Assembly (NCBI GenBank): GCA_016840685.1
Contig: JAEORX010000001.1
Coordinates: 80,945-144,944, forward strand
Reading direction: 5' to 3'
DNA from: Candidatus Thorarchaeota archaeon
GTDB taxonomy: Archaea > Asgardarchaeota > Thorarchaeia > Thorarchaeales > Thorarchaeaceae
DNA length: 64,000 bases
Made by a program: the position numbers and the translations under genes. Below are positions 39,459 to 48,039 of the stretch, piece after piece (position 1 is the stretch's first letter; every line of letters begins with the position of its first letter). The notes under the pieces were generated by a model. That model worked only from the letters and a program-made list of their open reading frames with translations. It was not told the DNA's origin and ran no database searches.

Positions 39459-41186
39459 GTGCTTATCGAACGAGTTGCTCTGGTCGATGGATATGTCGAT
39501 GAACCGACATGTCTTGGTGTTCCTCCCTATGTGAGCATCTATCCTCGGTATATTGCAGGAGCAATATGGACAAAGGCTCCCCAGTGTGAAATCTTCTATC
39601 ACACGATTGATCAAGTTCGAGAGAGCTTTCAGAAAGCACAATTAGTCTGGTCGAAGACGGACCTCATAATTCTCATAGCTGGAATGATTGTCCCGGGAAA
39701 ATACATCGGTGGAACCCCCATCTCGGTCCGAGAGGCTAGAGAGCTGTTTTCAGCACCTGAGCTAGAAGACATTCCCAAGCTTATCGTGGGTCCATGGGCC
39801 AGGTTTGGGTGTGGCCTTGAGGGAGGAAGGCTGGCTCTGAGCTCAGATGTACTCAGTCCCCCCTTCGACCATATAGTCACGGGTGACTCAGAACTAGTCG
39901 TTGCGGAAGCCCTAGAATCAGCAAATGGGTTTGAATCCGTCAACCTTGGTCTAGTACGTGAGAGTGCTGATGAAATTGAGGATTATATCAAGAGAGGAAC
40001 TTCAATTGTAGAAACGCATCCCGGTTTCTCTGATGGTCACATCATCTGCGAGATTGAGTCCTACCGTGGATGTCCTCGTTTTTTGACAGGGGGTTGTTCG
40101 TTCTGTGTAGAGCCATCCTATGGACCCCCACAGCAACGAACACCAAGTGCAATTGCAGGAGAGATCCAAGCTCTGAACGAATTAGGAATCAGGGCTTTTC
40201 GTATTGGACATCAGGCTGATATCTTCACGTACGGTTCTAACGAGATGGGTGAAACTGAGTTTCCTGTCCCAAACCCCGGCGCACTCGAAGATCTCTTCTC
40301 GAAAATCAGAGCTGGTGCGCCAGACCTTGATGTCCTGCATATAGACAATGTCAATCCTGGCACAATCGCTCACCATCCTCAGGAGTCTAAGAAAGTGGCG
40401 AAGACCATTATGAAATACCACACTTCTGGTGATGTTGCCGCATTTGGAGTCGAGTCCACGGACCCAGTGGTGATTCGTCAGAATAACCTGAAGGCTGATG
40501 CGGAGGAGGTGCTGGAGGCTGTGCGTTTGATAAACGAGGTTGGCAGACTCCGAGAACCTTGGGGTCTCCCGCATCTCCTTCCAGGAATCAATCTACTCTA
40601 TGGACTGCCTGGAGAGTCAGAGAAGACACTGGACCACAACATGGACTTTCTGAAACAGATACTTGCTGAAGGTCTGATGCTCCGTCGTATCAATGTACGT
40701 CAAGTGATAGGACTCCCTGGCACCCGCTTATTACAGGAAACTGGTACGAGGGTCAAAAGAAACCAGTTCTTCAAACATCGAGAGGAAATACGCAACACGA
40801 TAGACATAGAGATGATAAAACGAGTGGCGCCTCATGGCACATTGATTAGCTCAGTCTTTGTTGACGGTATGGATGGAAACCACTACCTTCTTCGTCCACT
40901 AGGGACCTATCCTCTATTATGTCACATGCCCAAGGGGATTGGTGAAACAGTCCCTCGAGATGTATTTGTCGTGGGGCATGGTCCAAGATCTCTCACCGTC
41001 CTCCCATATCCTCTCCCGCTCTCGCAGACAACATTATCCCAGTGGCGAGTCATTCCTGGAGTGGGAAGTAGACGTGCTACAAAAATCAAAGCAACTGAAC
41101 ATCTCAGATCATTAGAAGATGTTACAGAAGCACTTGAAATGGAGCTCCCTGAGTGGCTTGCACGAGCCATGGATTTTGAATCCTGA
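39459..41186 (+). CDS. radical SAM protein with C-terminal helix-hairpin-helix
   Basis: IESYRGCPRFLTGGCSFCVEPSYG; GINLLYGLPGESEKTL; WRVIPGVGSRRATKI. Confidence 0.88.
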   Translation: MLIERVALVDGYVDEPTCLGVPPYVSIYPRYIAGAIWTKAPQCEIFYHTIDQVRESFQKAQLVWSKTDLIILIAGMIVPGKYIGGTPISVREARELFSAPELEDIPKLIVGPWARFGCGLEGGRLALSSDVLSPPFDHIVTGDSELVVAEALESANGFESVNLGLVRESADEIEDYIKRGTSIVETHPGFSDGHIICEIESYRGCPRFLTGGCSFCVEPSYGPPQQRTPSAIAGEIQALNELGIRAFRIGHQADIFTYGSNEMGETEFPVPNPGALEDLFSKIRAGAPDLDVLHIDNVNPGTIAHHPQESKKVAKTIMKYHTSGDVAAFGVESTDPVVIRQNNLKADAEEVLEAVRLINEVGRLREPWGLPHLLPGINLLYGLPGESEKTLDHNMDFLKQILAEGLMLRRINVRQVIGLPGTRLLQETGTRVKRNQFFKHREEIRNTIDIEMIKRVAPHGTLISSVFVDGMDGNHYLLRPLGTYPLLCHMPKGIGETVPRDVFVVGHGPRSLTVLPYPLPLSQTTLSQWRVIPGVGSRRATKIKATEHLRSLEDVTEALEMELPEWLARAMDFES

Positions 41187-41200
41187 AAGGAAAGAAGTGG

Positions 41201-41306
41201 CGGGCCCGGTGCGATTTGAACGCACGATTTCCAACTTAGAAGGCTGGCGCCCTATGAACCTCACAGCACACGGATTGTGTACAGCACCGGGCTAGGCAAC
41301 GGGCCC
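41201..41306 (-). tRNA. tRNA-Arg (anticodon UCU) with about 30-nt D-loop insertion
   Basis: Acceptor GGGCCCG/CGGGCCC, anticodon stem CCAGC-CUUCUAA-GUUGG, T arm GUGCG-UUCAAAU-CGCAC; D loop AGCCCGG-[insert]-AUAGGGC. Confidence 0.88.
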
Positions 41307-41500
41307 TTCACCCAGCGTCGATTCTCTGAGGTCATAAAGCTTTCCGCTTGGTCTTGCAAACAACAGAAAGGTGGTTGCCCAGGGCTCAGAAGAGAACCCT
41401 GGGCGTTTTGGGTGTGTGTTAAACCAGTCCAGAGTAGGTAACTGGGTGTGGATTATCATAAAGGAGTCAAATCTTGCATTCCCCTAGTCATATCATATAC

Positions 41501-41752
41501 CTAGCTCATTACAAAGGCTGGTGGGTAGATTACGAAGTACTGTACTACCACAGCAAGGAGTATTCCACTCAGGACCAACCCCTTTCCTCTCTTAGTGTTC
41601 ACATCTGTGAACCAGAGAATAGCACCCCCTAGAACGACTACGACTGCTGAGATATTCCCAATGAAGATTAGGAACTCCCAAATCTCAGCAAAGTATGCAG
41701 CAATCATGGCTGCAAAGTCAGACAGCGGGCTAAGTATGTTATACAGAAGCAT
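41501..41752 (-). CDS. small integral membrane protein
   Basis: Internal ATG start (MLLYNILSPL); three hydrophobic segments. Confidence 0.45.
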   Translation of the reverse strand: MLLYNILSPLSDFAAMIAAYFAEIWEFLIFIGNISAVVVVLGGAILWFTDVNTKRGKGLVLSGILLAVVVQYFVIYPPAFVMS

Positions 41753-41844
41753 CGCTCTACCTATACTTCCATTCTTACTGAGGCATATAAACTCCTGAAA
41801 ACAGTTGGCCCGTTCATTGCTGTGTAACGAAGCTTTATATCCAT

Positions 41845-41875
41845 ACAAAGTACTTTGTTATACAAAGAACTTTGT
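41845..41875. promoter_or_regulatory. tandem palindromic operator-like sites
   Basis: ACAAAGTACTTTGT (41845-41858) and ACAAAGAACTTTGT (41862-41875), 17 bp centre to centre, just after TATA-like CTTTATAT and before ATG 41887. Confidence 0.8.
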
Positions 41876-41886
41876 AGGTTTCAACA

Positions 41887-42516
41887 ATGAACGAAAATAA
41901 TCTACTAGCAATCGAACAGGGGACCTATCGTGAATCAATGAAAGATGGTCTTACTGAGTTTCTCCTGGGACTAGTGTTGTGTTTGATACCTGGGATAATG
42001 GCGGAATCGTACCTTGTGCCTATATTCGTGGTCTTCTATATTATCTTCCTCCCTCAGGGTATTGAAGCATTTAGAAGGAAATACACCTACCCTCGGACTG
42101 GATATGTGAAGCTTCGCGAAGAACAGCCTCCAAAACTCACACTGGGAGTAGCTGCAGCAATTCTTTTGACTTTCATTACCATAGTTGCAATACTCTACTC
42201 ACTATCAATTGGAGTGATTGATCGCTACTTCATTTGGAAATGGCTACCAACTGTCTTTGGAGTTATTATGGTGGGTCCTTCTCTATATCTGAGGGATAAA
42301 ACAGGTCAGAATCGGTATTATCTGTGGGGCGCCTTGACGACAATCTCTGGTCTTGCAGTATCACTGACACCCCTCCTCTCTGCTGAGGTTAGCTTGGCGG
42401 TCTATATGCTTGCTTGGGGTGGCGCTTTCATGATACTAGGCATCATCCGGTTCGTCTTATTCACTCGGAATAATCCCGTGATGGATACACCGGAGGATGA
42501 GAATGGTGAGCGATGA
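41887..42516 (+). CDS. polytopic membrane protein of unknown function, paired with wHTH regulator
   Basis: 209 aa, several TM segments. Confidence 0.6.
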   Translation: MNENNLLAIEQGTYRESMKDGLTEFLLGLVLCLIPGIMAESYLVPIFVVFYIIFLPQGIEAFRRKYTYPRTGYVKLREEQPPKLTLGVAAAILLTFITIVAILYSLSIGVIDRYFIWKWLPTVFGVIMVGPSLYLRDKTGQNRYYLWGALTTISGLAVSLTPLLSAEVSLAVYMLAWGGAFMILGIIRFVLFTRNNPVMDTPEDENGER

Positions 42517-42820
42517 GGAACGTGAGTCAGTAATTGATATTGACAAGCTCATCCATGAGCCAGCCAGACTGATGATTATGGCACAGCTCTATGTTGTTGA
42601 TGAGGCTGATTTCATCTTCCTGATGCGACAAACGGGTCTCACTTGGGGAAATCTTTCCTCACATTTGAGCAAACTCGAGGAAGCAGAATATATTGAAGTC
42701 CAAAAGGAGTTCCTAGACAAGAAGCCCCGTACTATCTTGAAATTAACGAAGAAAGGTCGAGAATCTTTCAGGGAATATCGTAGAGCGATGGACCATGTCC
42801 TCAGTGACCTGCCCGACTGA
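42503..42820 (+). CDS. winged-helix transcriptional regulator (MarR/ArsR-like)
   Basis: PARLMIMAQLYVVDEADFIFLMRQTGLTWGNLSSHLSKLEEAEYIEVQKEFLDKKPRTILKLTKKG; overlaps upstream gene. Confidence 0.85.
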   Translation: MVSDEERESVIDIDKLIHEPARLMIMAQLYVVDEADFIFLMRQTGLTWGNLSSHLSKLEEAEYIEVQKEFLDKKPRTILKLTKKGRESFREYRRAMDHVLSDLPD

Positions 42821-42851
42821 CTGTGGGAGCTCGACTCCCACTTCTTTTTTC

Positions 42852-43307
42852 TTAGACTATGTAGGGTATAGTCTGGGGAGCGACTCCCATGAGTCTATAG
42901 TATACGGTAATCTGACCGCGATGGTGGATACTATGTTCAATCATCTCCAAGAGTAGATCTGCAACTGTTGCAGGAGAGTCGAAAAGGTCTATCTCCCTTT
43001 CTAAATCGCTGGATGAAATCATGTCTGCATAGACCTCAACGCGCTTGAATACATCAGTAGTCAGACCAATAATGGCCTCAGCCGAGTCATTCTGTTCGAG
43101 TGAATAGCGGAGAGGTTCCCATTGATTGGTAGTAACCCCTCGCATGTAAAACTCTACTGACCTCACCATGTGAAGTACTATTTCTCCAATCTCTTTGCAC
43201 TCTGGGCAGGGTTTGCTCATGATATTCACCTCTGTGAGCTGTTCTATCAATGGCAAGGTCTCTCGGAGATGTCGCTTTAGCGCATGAATCAATATCTGGT
43301 GAGTCAA
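42852..43307 (-). CDS. DinB-family protein
   Basis: Four-helix pattern with metal-ligand-like His; MIEHSIHHRGQITVYYRLMG. Confidence 0.85.
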   Translation of the reverse strand: MTHQILIHALKRHLRETLPLIEQLTEVNIMSKPCPECKEIGEIVLHMVRSVEFYMRGVTTNQWEPLRYSLEQNDSAEAIIGLTTDVFKRVEVYADMISSSDLEREIDLFDSPATVADLLLEMIEHSIHHRGQITVYYRLMGVAPQTIPYIV

Positions 43308-43313
43308 TTCGTA

Positions 43314-44114
43314 TCACTTTCCTCTCAGACCCTCACAGAAGGAAAGCACATTCTTTCCTAGGTCCTCATAGTTATAGCCTCCTTCCAGAAGCCCATATCG
43401 ACGACCAGCACATCGCTCCTCCGCAAAGTCGTGTATCATTCTACCAATCCTCCGAAATGCCTCCGTTGAGAGGTTTCCTCCCCAGTCGTCCTCATACTGA
43501 TCAAACCCAGCAGAGGCTACTATGATGTCGACTTCTGGTGCAGAGTCAAGGGACATTTTCACATCCCTCAAGTATTGTTCATCCCCATTTCCACTAGGGT
43601 TGTGAATGGTGAACTTCGGGTCATCCCCTAGAATGTTGATGTTCCCATCACCCGTGTGTAGGTCAAAATCAAGGATGTAGGCTGATTGAATGAGTCCTTT
43701 GGCTCTCAGATGTAGCAATGACACTGCGATATTGTTGAAATAGCAGAATCCCCAATACGAATCACGAGACGCATGATGTCCAGGAGGTCTGATCAACCCA
43801 AATGCTGGTCCTCCTGCCGCTGCGATTTCTCCAGCCATGATTGCGCCTCCTGCTGCAAGTGTTGCCATCTTATAGAGAAGTCCTGGTTTCGTAGAGTCGT
43901 AATCATGCTTCACAGAATCAAGAGTGCGAGTTCCATGAGCACGAAGAATCTCCTCCTCAGTAGCTGGTCTTGCCTCCACAAACTCGTAGTCTGGGTGACT
44001 CCCTAAAATCTCGACAGCTGTATCAAGCCTTCCAGATGCCCCTGCAGGAGTCCTGTCATAATGCTCCTGCATTAAAGGGTGATATACGATTTTCACAATC
44101 ACCTCAATGAACAC
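43314..44114 (-). CDS. histone deacetylase-superfamily protein
   Basis: RPPGHHASRDSYWGFCYFNNIAV; ILDFDLHTGDGNI; SAGFDQYEDDWGG. Confidence 0.95.
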   Translation of the reverse strand: MFIEVIVKIVYHPLMQEHYDRTPAGASGRLDTAVEILGSHPDYEFVEARPATEEEILRAHGTRTLDSVKHDYDSTKPGLLYKMATLAAGGAIMAGEIAAAGGPAFGLIRPPGHHASRDSYWGFCYFNNIAVSLLHLRAKGLIQSAYILDFDLHTGDGNINILGDDPKFTIHNPSGNGDEQYLRDVKMSLDSAPEVDIIVASAGFDQYEDDWGGNLSTEAFRRIGRMIHDFAEERCAGRRYGLLEGGYNYEDLGKNVLSFCEGLRGK

Positions 44115-44249
44115 GGTAGGATTTGTGTCCTTAGGTTGAGTGGCTTATCAGAGAAGTTGGTGAGAAAAAGGATTTAGCGGACAGACAGGCTCGCGACCTA
44201 TCTGCCCTCTGATGTTAGAGAAAAAGAGGGAAAGGACCTATTGTCCTCT

Positions 44250-44558
44250 CTAACCAAAGAGACTGCCAAGTCCAGCAGTGAACTCTTCTTCTTTCTCTTC
44301 TTTCTCTTCCTTTTTCTCTTCCTTCTTTTCCTCTGCGGGAGCTCCACCACCAGCTGATACTGGGGCTGCTGCTACTGGCATAGCTGCGGCGCTCTTTAGG
44401 GCTTCATCAATGTTAACATCCTTCAGGGCTGCTAACAATGCCTTGATCATACCTTTATCGGGAGTCACGCCTGCTGCTGTTAGAGTGTCCTCCATTGCCT
44501 TGGCAGTGAGTTTCTGACCCGCCTTGTGGAGCAGAAGTGCTGCGTATATGTACTCCAT
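44250..44558 (-). CDS. rpl12: ribosomal protein P1 (L12e)
   Basis: [31 protein letters not shown]...AGLGSLFG. Confidence 0.96.
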   Translation of the reverse strand: MEYIYAALLLHKAGQKLTAKAMEDTLTAAGVTPDKGMIKALLAALKDVNIDEALKSAAAMPVAAAPVSAGGGAPAEEKKEEKKEEKEEKEEEFTAGLGSLFG

Positions 44559-44579
44559 TTTTGTTACCTCTTGTATTAC

Positions 44580-45614
44580 TTATCCAAACAGGCTTCCCAT
44601 GCCTGCTACCGATTCTTCTTCCTCCTCTTCTTCCTCAGATCCTTTCGGTTCTTGCTGCTCAGCCGCGTCTGAGGCGGGTGCAGCCGCTGTTTGTGCTGCC
44701 GCAGCAGCTGACTGAACCTGACCAAGGACATCGGGAGGTATTGCTTCAGGGTCTTTCTCAGCAACAACCGCTACTAGTGCGAATGCCTCTGAGTTAGCCT
44801 TTGACAAGAACTCATTGACCATGTCCGGCACGAAGAATCCTATATGTAATGCCAGACTTTTTGCCTCCATGTTGGCTTTTGCGATAATGAGTGGTGCTGT
44901 ATCTTCCGTCACAAAACCTGTGTTCACAGAGAGATTAACCGCATACTGGTGACCTGTAATGAATTGGCTGAAGAGCTCTTCAAGGTCAACTTCGAAGCTA
45001 TCTGATGTCATTACTGCTCCATCACTATAGACAGCAATCAACTTGAGTTGTAATTCCATTGGTTCAATTCCCAAACGAGAGAGCATTAGTGCCATCGCAT
45101 TTGAAATGACACTTCCAGCTTTGACAGCAACAGTGTCATCAGTTATGTGGATTACACCACCCTTAACTCGCGATGGAATCTTCAGACCTGCTAATTCACT
45201 AATGAAGGGTCCAGGCGCTACACCAGTGTTCATCGCGGGGATGATGATATCATTTGGTGCAATCTGTCCGCCTTTTGCTGGAGCTGCTGTTTTATTCTCA
45301 CTTAGAAATTTACTCAGTACAAATGGATCTTGATTACTAAACACGAAGGCAACTGGTCCCTTGACATGCTCGATAAGGTCTTTAATTCCCTTCTTTTTTG
45401 ACCCTTCGATTGCCCTGATCATGAGGGTGTTACGTGCCATCTTGATGACCGCAGATTCTCTCAGACTATTTCGAATCCCCTCAAGCTGCTTTGCTCCAAC
45501 CCCCTCAACATTCACAAGACCAATCATCTCGCTATCATTGATAATTGTAGTTAGCTTTTCGACAGCATCCTGTTTCCATTGAGGGATAGTCTTTTCATAT
45601 ACACTCATCTTCAT
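44580..45614 (-). CDS. rplP0: ribosomal protein P0 (L10)
   Basis: GVGAKQLEGIRNSLRESAVIKMARNTLM; C-terminal acidic AGMGSLFG. Confidence 0.96.
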   Translation of the reverse strand: MKMSVYEKTIPQWKQDAVEKLTTIINDSEMIGLVNVEGVGAKQLEGIRNSLRESAVIKMARNTLMIRAIEGSKKKGIKDLIEHVKGPVAFVFSNQDPFVLSKFLSENKTAAPAKGGQIAPNDIIIPAMNTGVAPGPFISELAGLKIPSRVKGGVIHITDDTVAVKAGSVISNAMALMLSRLGIEPMELQLKLIAVYSDGAVMTSDSFEVDLEELFSQFITGHQYAVNLSVNTGFVTEDTAPLIIAKANMEAKSLALHIGFFVPDMVNEFLSKANSEAFALVAVVAEKDPEAIPPDVLGQVQSAAAAAQTAAAPASDAAEQQEPKGSEEEEEEEESVAGMGSLFG

Positions 45615-45623
45615 TCACCATTC

Positions 45624-46280
45624 CTATGTAGATACTTGGACAGCTGGTCCCATGGTTGTCTTGACCATGACGTTACTGACTCTCTCGGAGAAACCCTTGC
45701 TCTGCACAAAGTTGAGAACAGCAACGATGTTGTCTGCTATCTCTCTATCACTCATCGTGATGTGTCCCACCTTGACATGGAATGTGGGTGTGTTCCTCAT
45801 TCTGATACGAACAGTCCGGTGATACTGGTTTACTATGGCACTGAGGTCTGCTTGGGGTGGAAATGGTCGGGGCATCTTACCCCTTGAACCCAGAGCCTGA
45901 CCCAAATAACGTCCTATTAGGGGCATCGCATCAACAGCCGCGATGAAGAAATCATAGCTCTTTGCTAGTGACTTTCTCTCCCTCTTTTCCTCACCAATCC
46001 TTGGTATGTCGTCCTTTGAGATGATACGTTCAGCACCAGCATCGGTTGCCTTCTCTGCAAACTCACCATCTCCAAAAGCACAGACTTTCGGAGGTGGTAT
46101 CAATGGATTGGGCAGGACTAGTTCTTGGTTTAGTCTGTTTTCTGGTTTTGATATATCAAGCTCCTTCTTCCTGAAGTTGACAGCCACATCAAAGCTCTGT
46201 TCGAACTTGACTCCTCTCTCAGTCCCCTTGGCACGAGCCTCAGCAACTGCTGACTCTATTCGATCAATCGCGTAAGACAT
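45624..46280 (-). CDS. rpl1: ribosomal protein L1
   Basis: FDVAVNFRKKELDISKPENRLNQELVLPNP; ALGSRGKMPRPFPP. Confidence 0.96.
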   Translation of the reverse strand: MSYAIDRIESAVAEARAKGTERGVKFEQSFDVAVNFRKKELDISKPENRLNQELVLPNPLIPPPKVCAFGDGEFAEKATDAGAERIISKDDIPRIGEEKRERKSLAKSYDFFIAAVDAMPLIGRYLGQALGSRGKMPRPFPPQADLSAIVNQYHRTVRIRMRNTPTFHVKVGHITMSDREIADNIVAVLNFVQSKGFSERVSNVMVKTTMGPAVQVST

Positions 46281-46286
46281 GTACTA

Positions 46287-46874
46287 TCACTCCCTCAGTG
46301 GCTCCTCCAGTTGGGCATCCCATGTGCCAGATCGGACCTCTGCTTGGAATTCCTTTGCGGTCTTGCCCTCAATGTTCACACCCATCTGACTACAGCTGCC
46401 TGATATTATCATGACTGCCGCCTTCATTGTCTGGGCAGAGAGATCTTCCGCCTTTCCTTTTGCGATATTCTTCAATTGGTCAATCGTGATGTTACCAATT
46501 ATGTTCGTGTTGGGTGTTCCAGAACCTTTGGATGCGCCAACCTCTTTCAGTATCAGTGCACTAGTTGGTGGTGTACCAACCTCTATCTCAAAGCTCTTGT
46601 CGTTGGGATTGACAATGATTTTCACAGGTACTTTCAATCCTGCGAAGGGCTGTGTGACCTCATTGATTTTCGTCACAACCTGAAAGATGTTTACTCCTGT
46701 GGGTCCCAGAGCAGGACCAATGGGTGGCCCGCCACTGGCTTTTCCTCCTTCGACAAGTGCTTCTACAATAACGTCTTTTTCGCTCAATTCTAGCACGACT
46801 CCTGATGCAGTACACTCGGTGCGTACGCAACACATCCGATAGGGTCGACCCAAAGGACAGAACTCATTGTACAT
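46287..46874 (-). CDS. rpl11: ribosomal protein L11 (start probably internal)
   Basis: VEALVEGGKASGGPPIGPALGPTGVNIFQVV. Confidence 0.95.
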   Translation of the reverse strand: MYNEFCPLGRPYRMCCVRTECTASGVVLELSEKDVIVEALVEGGKASGGPPIGPALGPTGVNIFQVVTKINEVTQPFAGLKVPVKIIVNPNDKSFEIEVGTPPTSALILKEVGASKGSGTPNTNIIGNITIDQLKNIAKGKAEDLSAQTMKAAVMIISGSCSQMGVNIEGKTAKEFQAEVRSGTWDAQLEEPLRE

Positions 46875-47013
46875 CCTATGAGGTCTACTGCATTCTTTGT
46901 CACTTCTTTCACCCCGGACATGGCGTCTATGCGCCTATGTCAGATTAAGAGGATAAGCTCGCTCGTGTGATATTCTGTTTTAAAGATTACGACAGCGCCA
47001 ATAGTTTCGAGGG

Positions 47014-47721
47014 TCACTCATCATCAGATTCGTGAGCCCAGAAGGAGTCTTCATCATCAAATTCGTCTCGATCAACGAAAACCTCTTCCTCCTTCTCCTC
47101 CTCCACCACTGGCTCTTCTTTTCTCTCTGCACGCTCGACAATCTTTGCAAAATCTGCATGGACTCTAACAGGAATGGTATATGGGCTGTCCAACAACTCC
47201 AAGATTAGTTCCTCTTTGCCTGCATCTACACGTGCCACTTTTGCGCGTTCGCCTTTGAACGGACCAGAAATGATTTCCACAACATCATCTACTGAGATCC
47301 CCTCCGCAGCGGGTGGTGGTGCTAGAAACTTGTCAATCTCATCCAGACTCACTTTTCCGCCTACTCGTCCTCTAACATGAGGAACACCAGAGATCGCAAT
47401 TTCCACGTCTCTGAACTCGGTCGTTTCAATGAACACATAACCCCTGAGTGTTTCTGGAACAAGAATCGCCTTTACTCGCCCAAGCAACTGATTTGTTGAC
47501 ACTAGTTCAGGTTCTCCTGTCTTCTTCTTTTTCTTGCAGCCTTTCATGTGATCCTTCGTAGCCTTCTCGGATGAGAACTCTTCCAGACAGAAAGGACATC
47601 GCCATACATCAGTCTCACCAATCACTGCTGTGGTGATCAGGTCTGTCACACTACGTTCCTGTCCAATAGTTGTACGCACTGCATAGATACTTGTGCCAGT
47701 TTCCAAAGGAGGACCCTCCAA
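47014..47721 (-). CDS. spt5: transcription elongation factor Spt5/NusG with zinc-finger insertion
   Basis: IYAVRTTIGQERSVTDLI / ILVPETLRGYVFIET / VPHVRGRVGG / DDVVEIISGPFKGERAKVARVD (KOW); insert WRCPFCLEEFSSEKATKDHMKGCKKKKK. Confidence 0.95.
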   Translation of the reverse strand: MEGPPLETGTSIYAVRTTIGQERSVTDLITTAVIGETDVWRCPFCLEEFSSEKATKDHMKGCKKKKKTGEPELVSTNQLLGRVKAILVPETLRGYVFIETTEFRDVEIAISGVPHVRGRVGGKVSLDEIDKFLAPPPAAEGISVDDVVEIISGPFKGERAKVARVDAGKEELILELLDSPYTIPVRVHADFAKIVERAERKEEPVVEEEKEEEVFVDRDEFDDEDSFWAHESDDE

Positions 47722-47752
47722 ATGTTAGAAGCTTCATTCTTCCACAGACAGA

Positions 47753-47947
47753 CTAGGCTTCGACGCCCCAGTTCCCTGTGATCAGAGTCATTATAATCTG
47801 AATTATGAAGCTGACCATCCCTACAAGGACCATAGCAAGTAGACTGACTCTGGTACTCATCCAGAGCTCTTTTCTGGAAGGCTTTGTCGCCAGTTTCAGA
47901 ATACGTCTGCTTTCGTTGATGAACTCACCAACACCCATAATCTTCAC
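47753..47947 (-). CDS. secE: SecE/Sec61-gamma
   Basis: 64 aa; FINESRRILKLATKPSRKELW + TM; between spt5 and ftsZ. Confidence 0.9.
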   Translation of the reverse strand: MKIMGVGEFINESRRILKLATKPSRKELWMSTRVSLLAMVLVGMVSFIIQIIMTLITGNWGVEA

Positions 47948-48039
47948 GTCCTTGAATCATACTGCCTCAGCAGTGGTAGGGGTCGGTTGCAGTCAACCTT
48001 GGTTCTCTTTTAACATTTGCTGAGTGTCACTGATTTTGA

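Noticed and set aside
43314-44114. HDAC-like gene as evidence for eukaryote-like chromatin acetylation
   Set aside because: HDAC-superfamily enzymes are widespread in prokaryotes as amidohydrolases; no histone gene in this window
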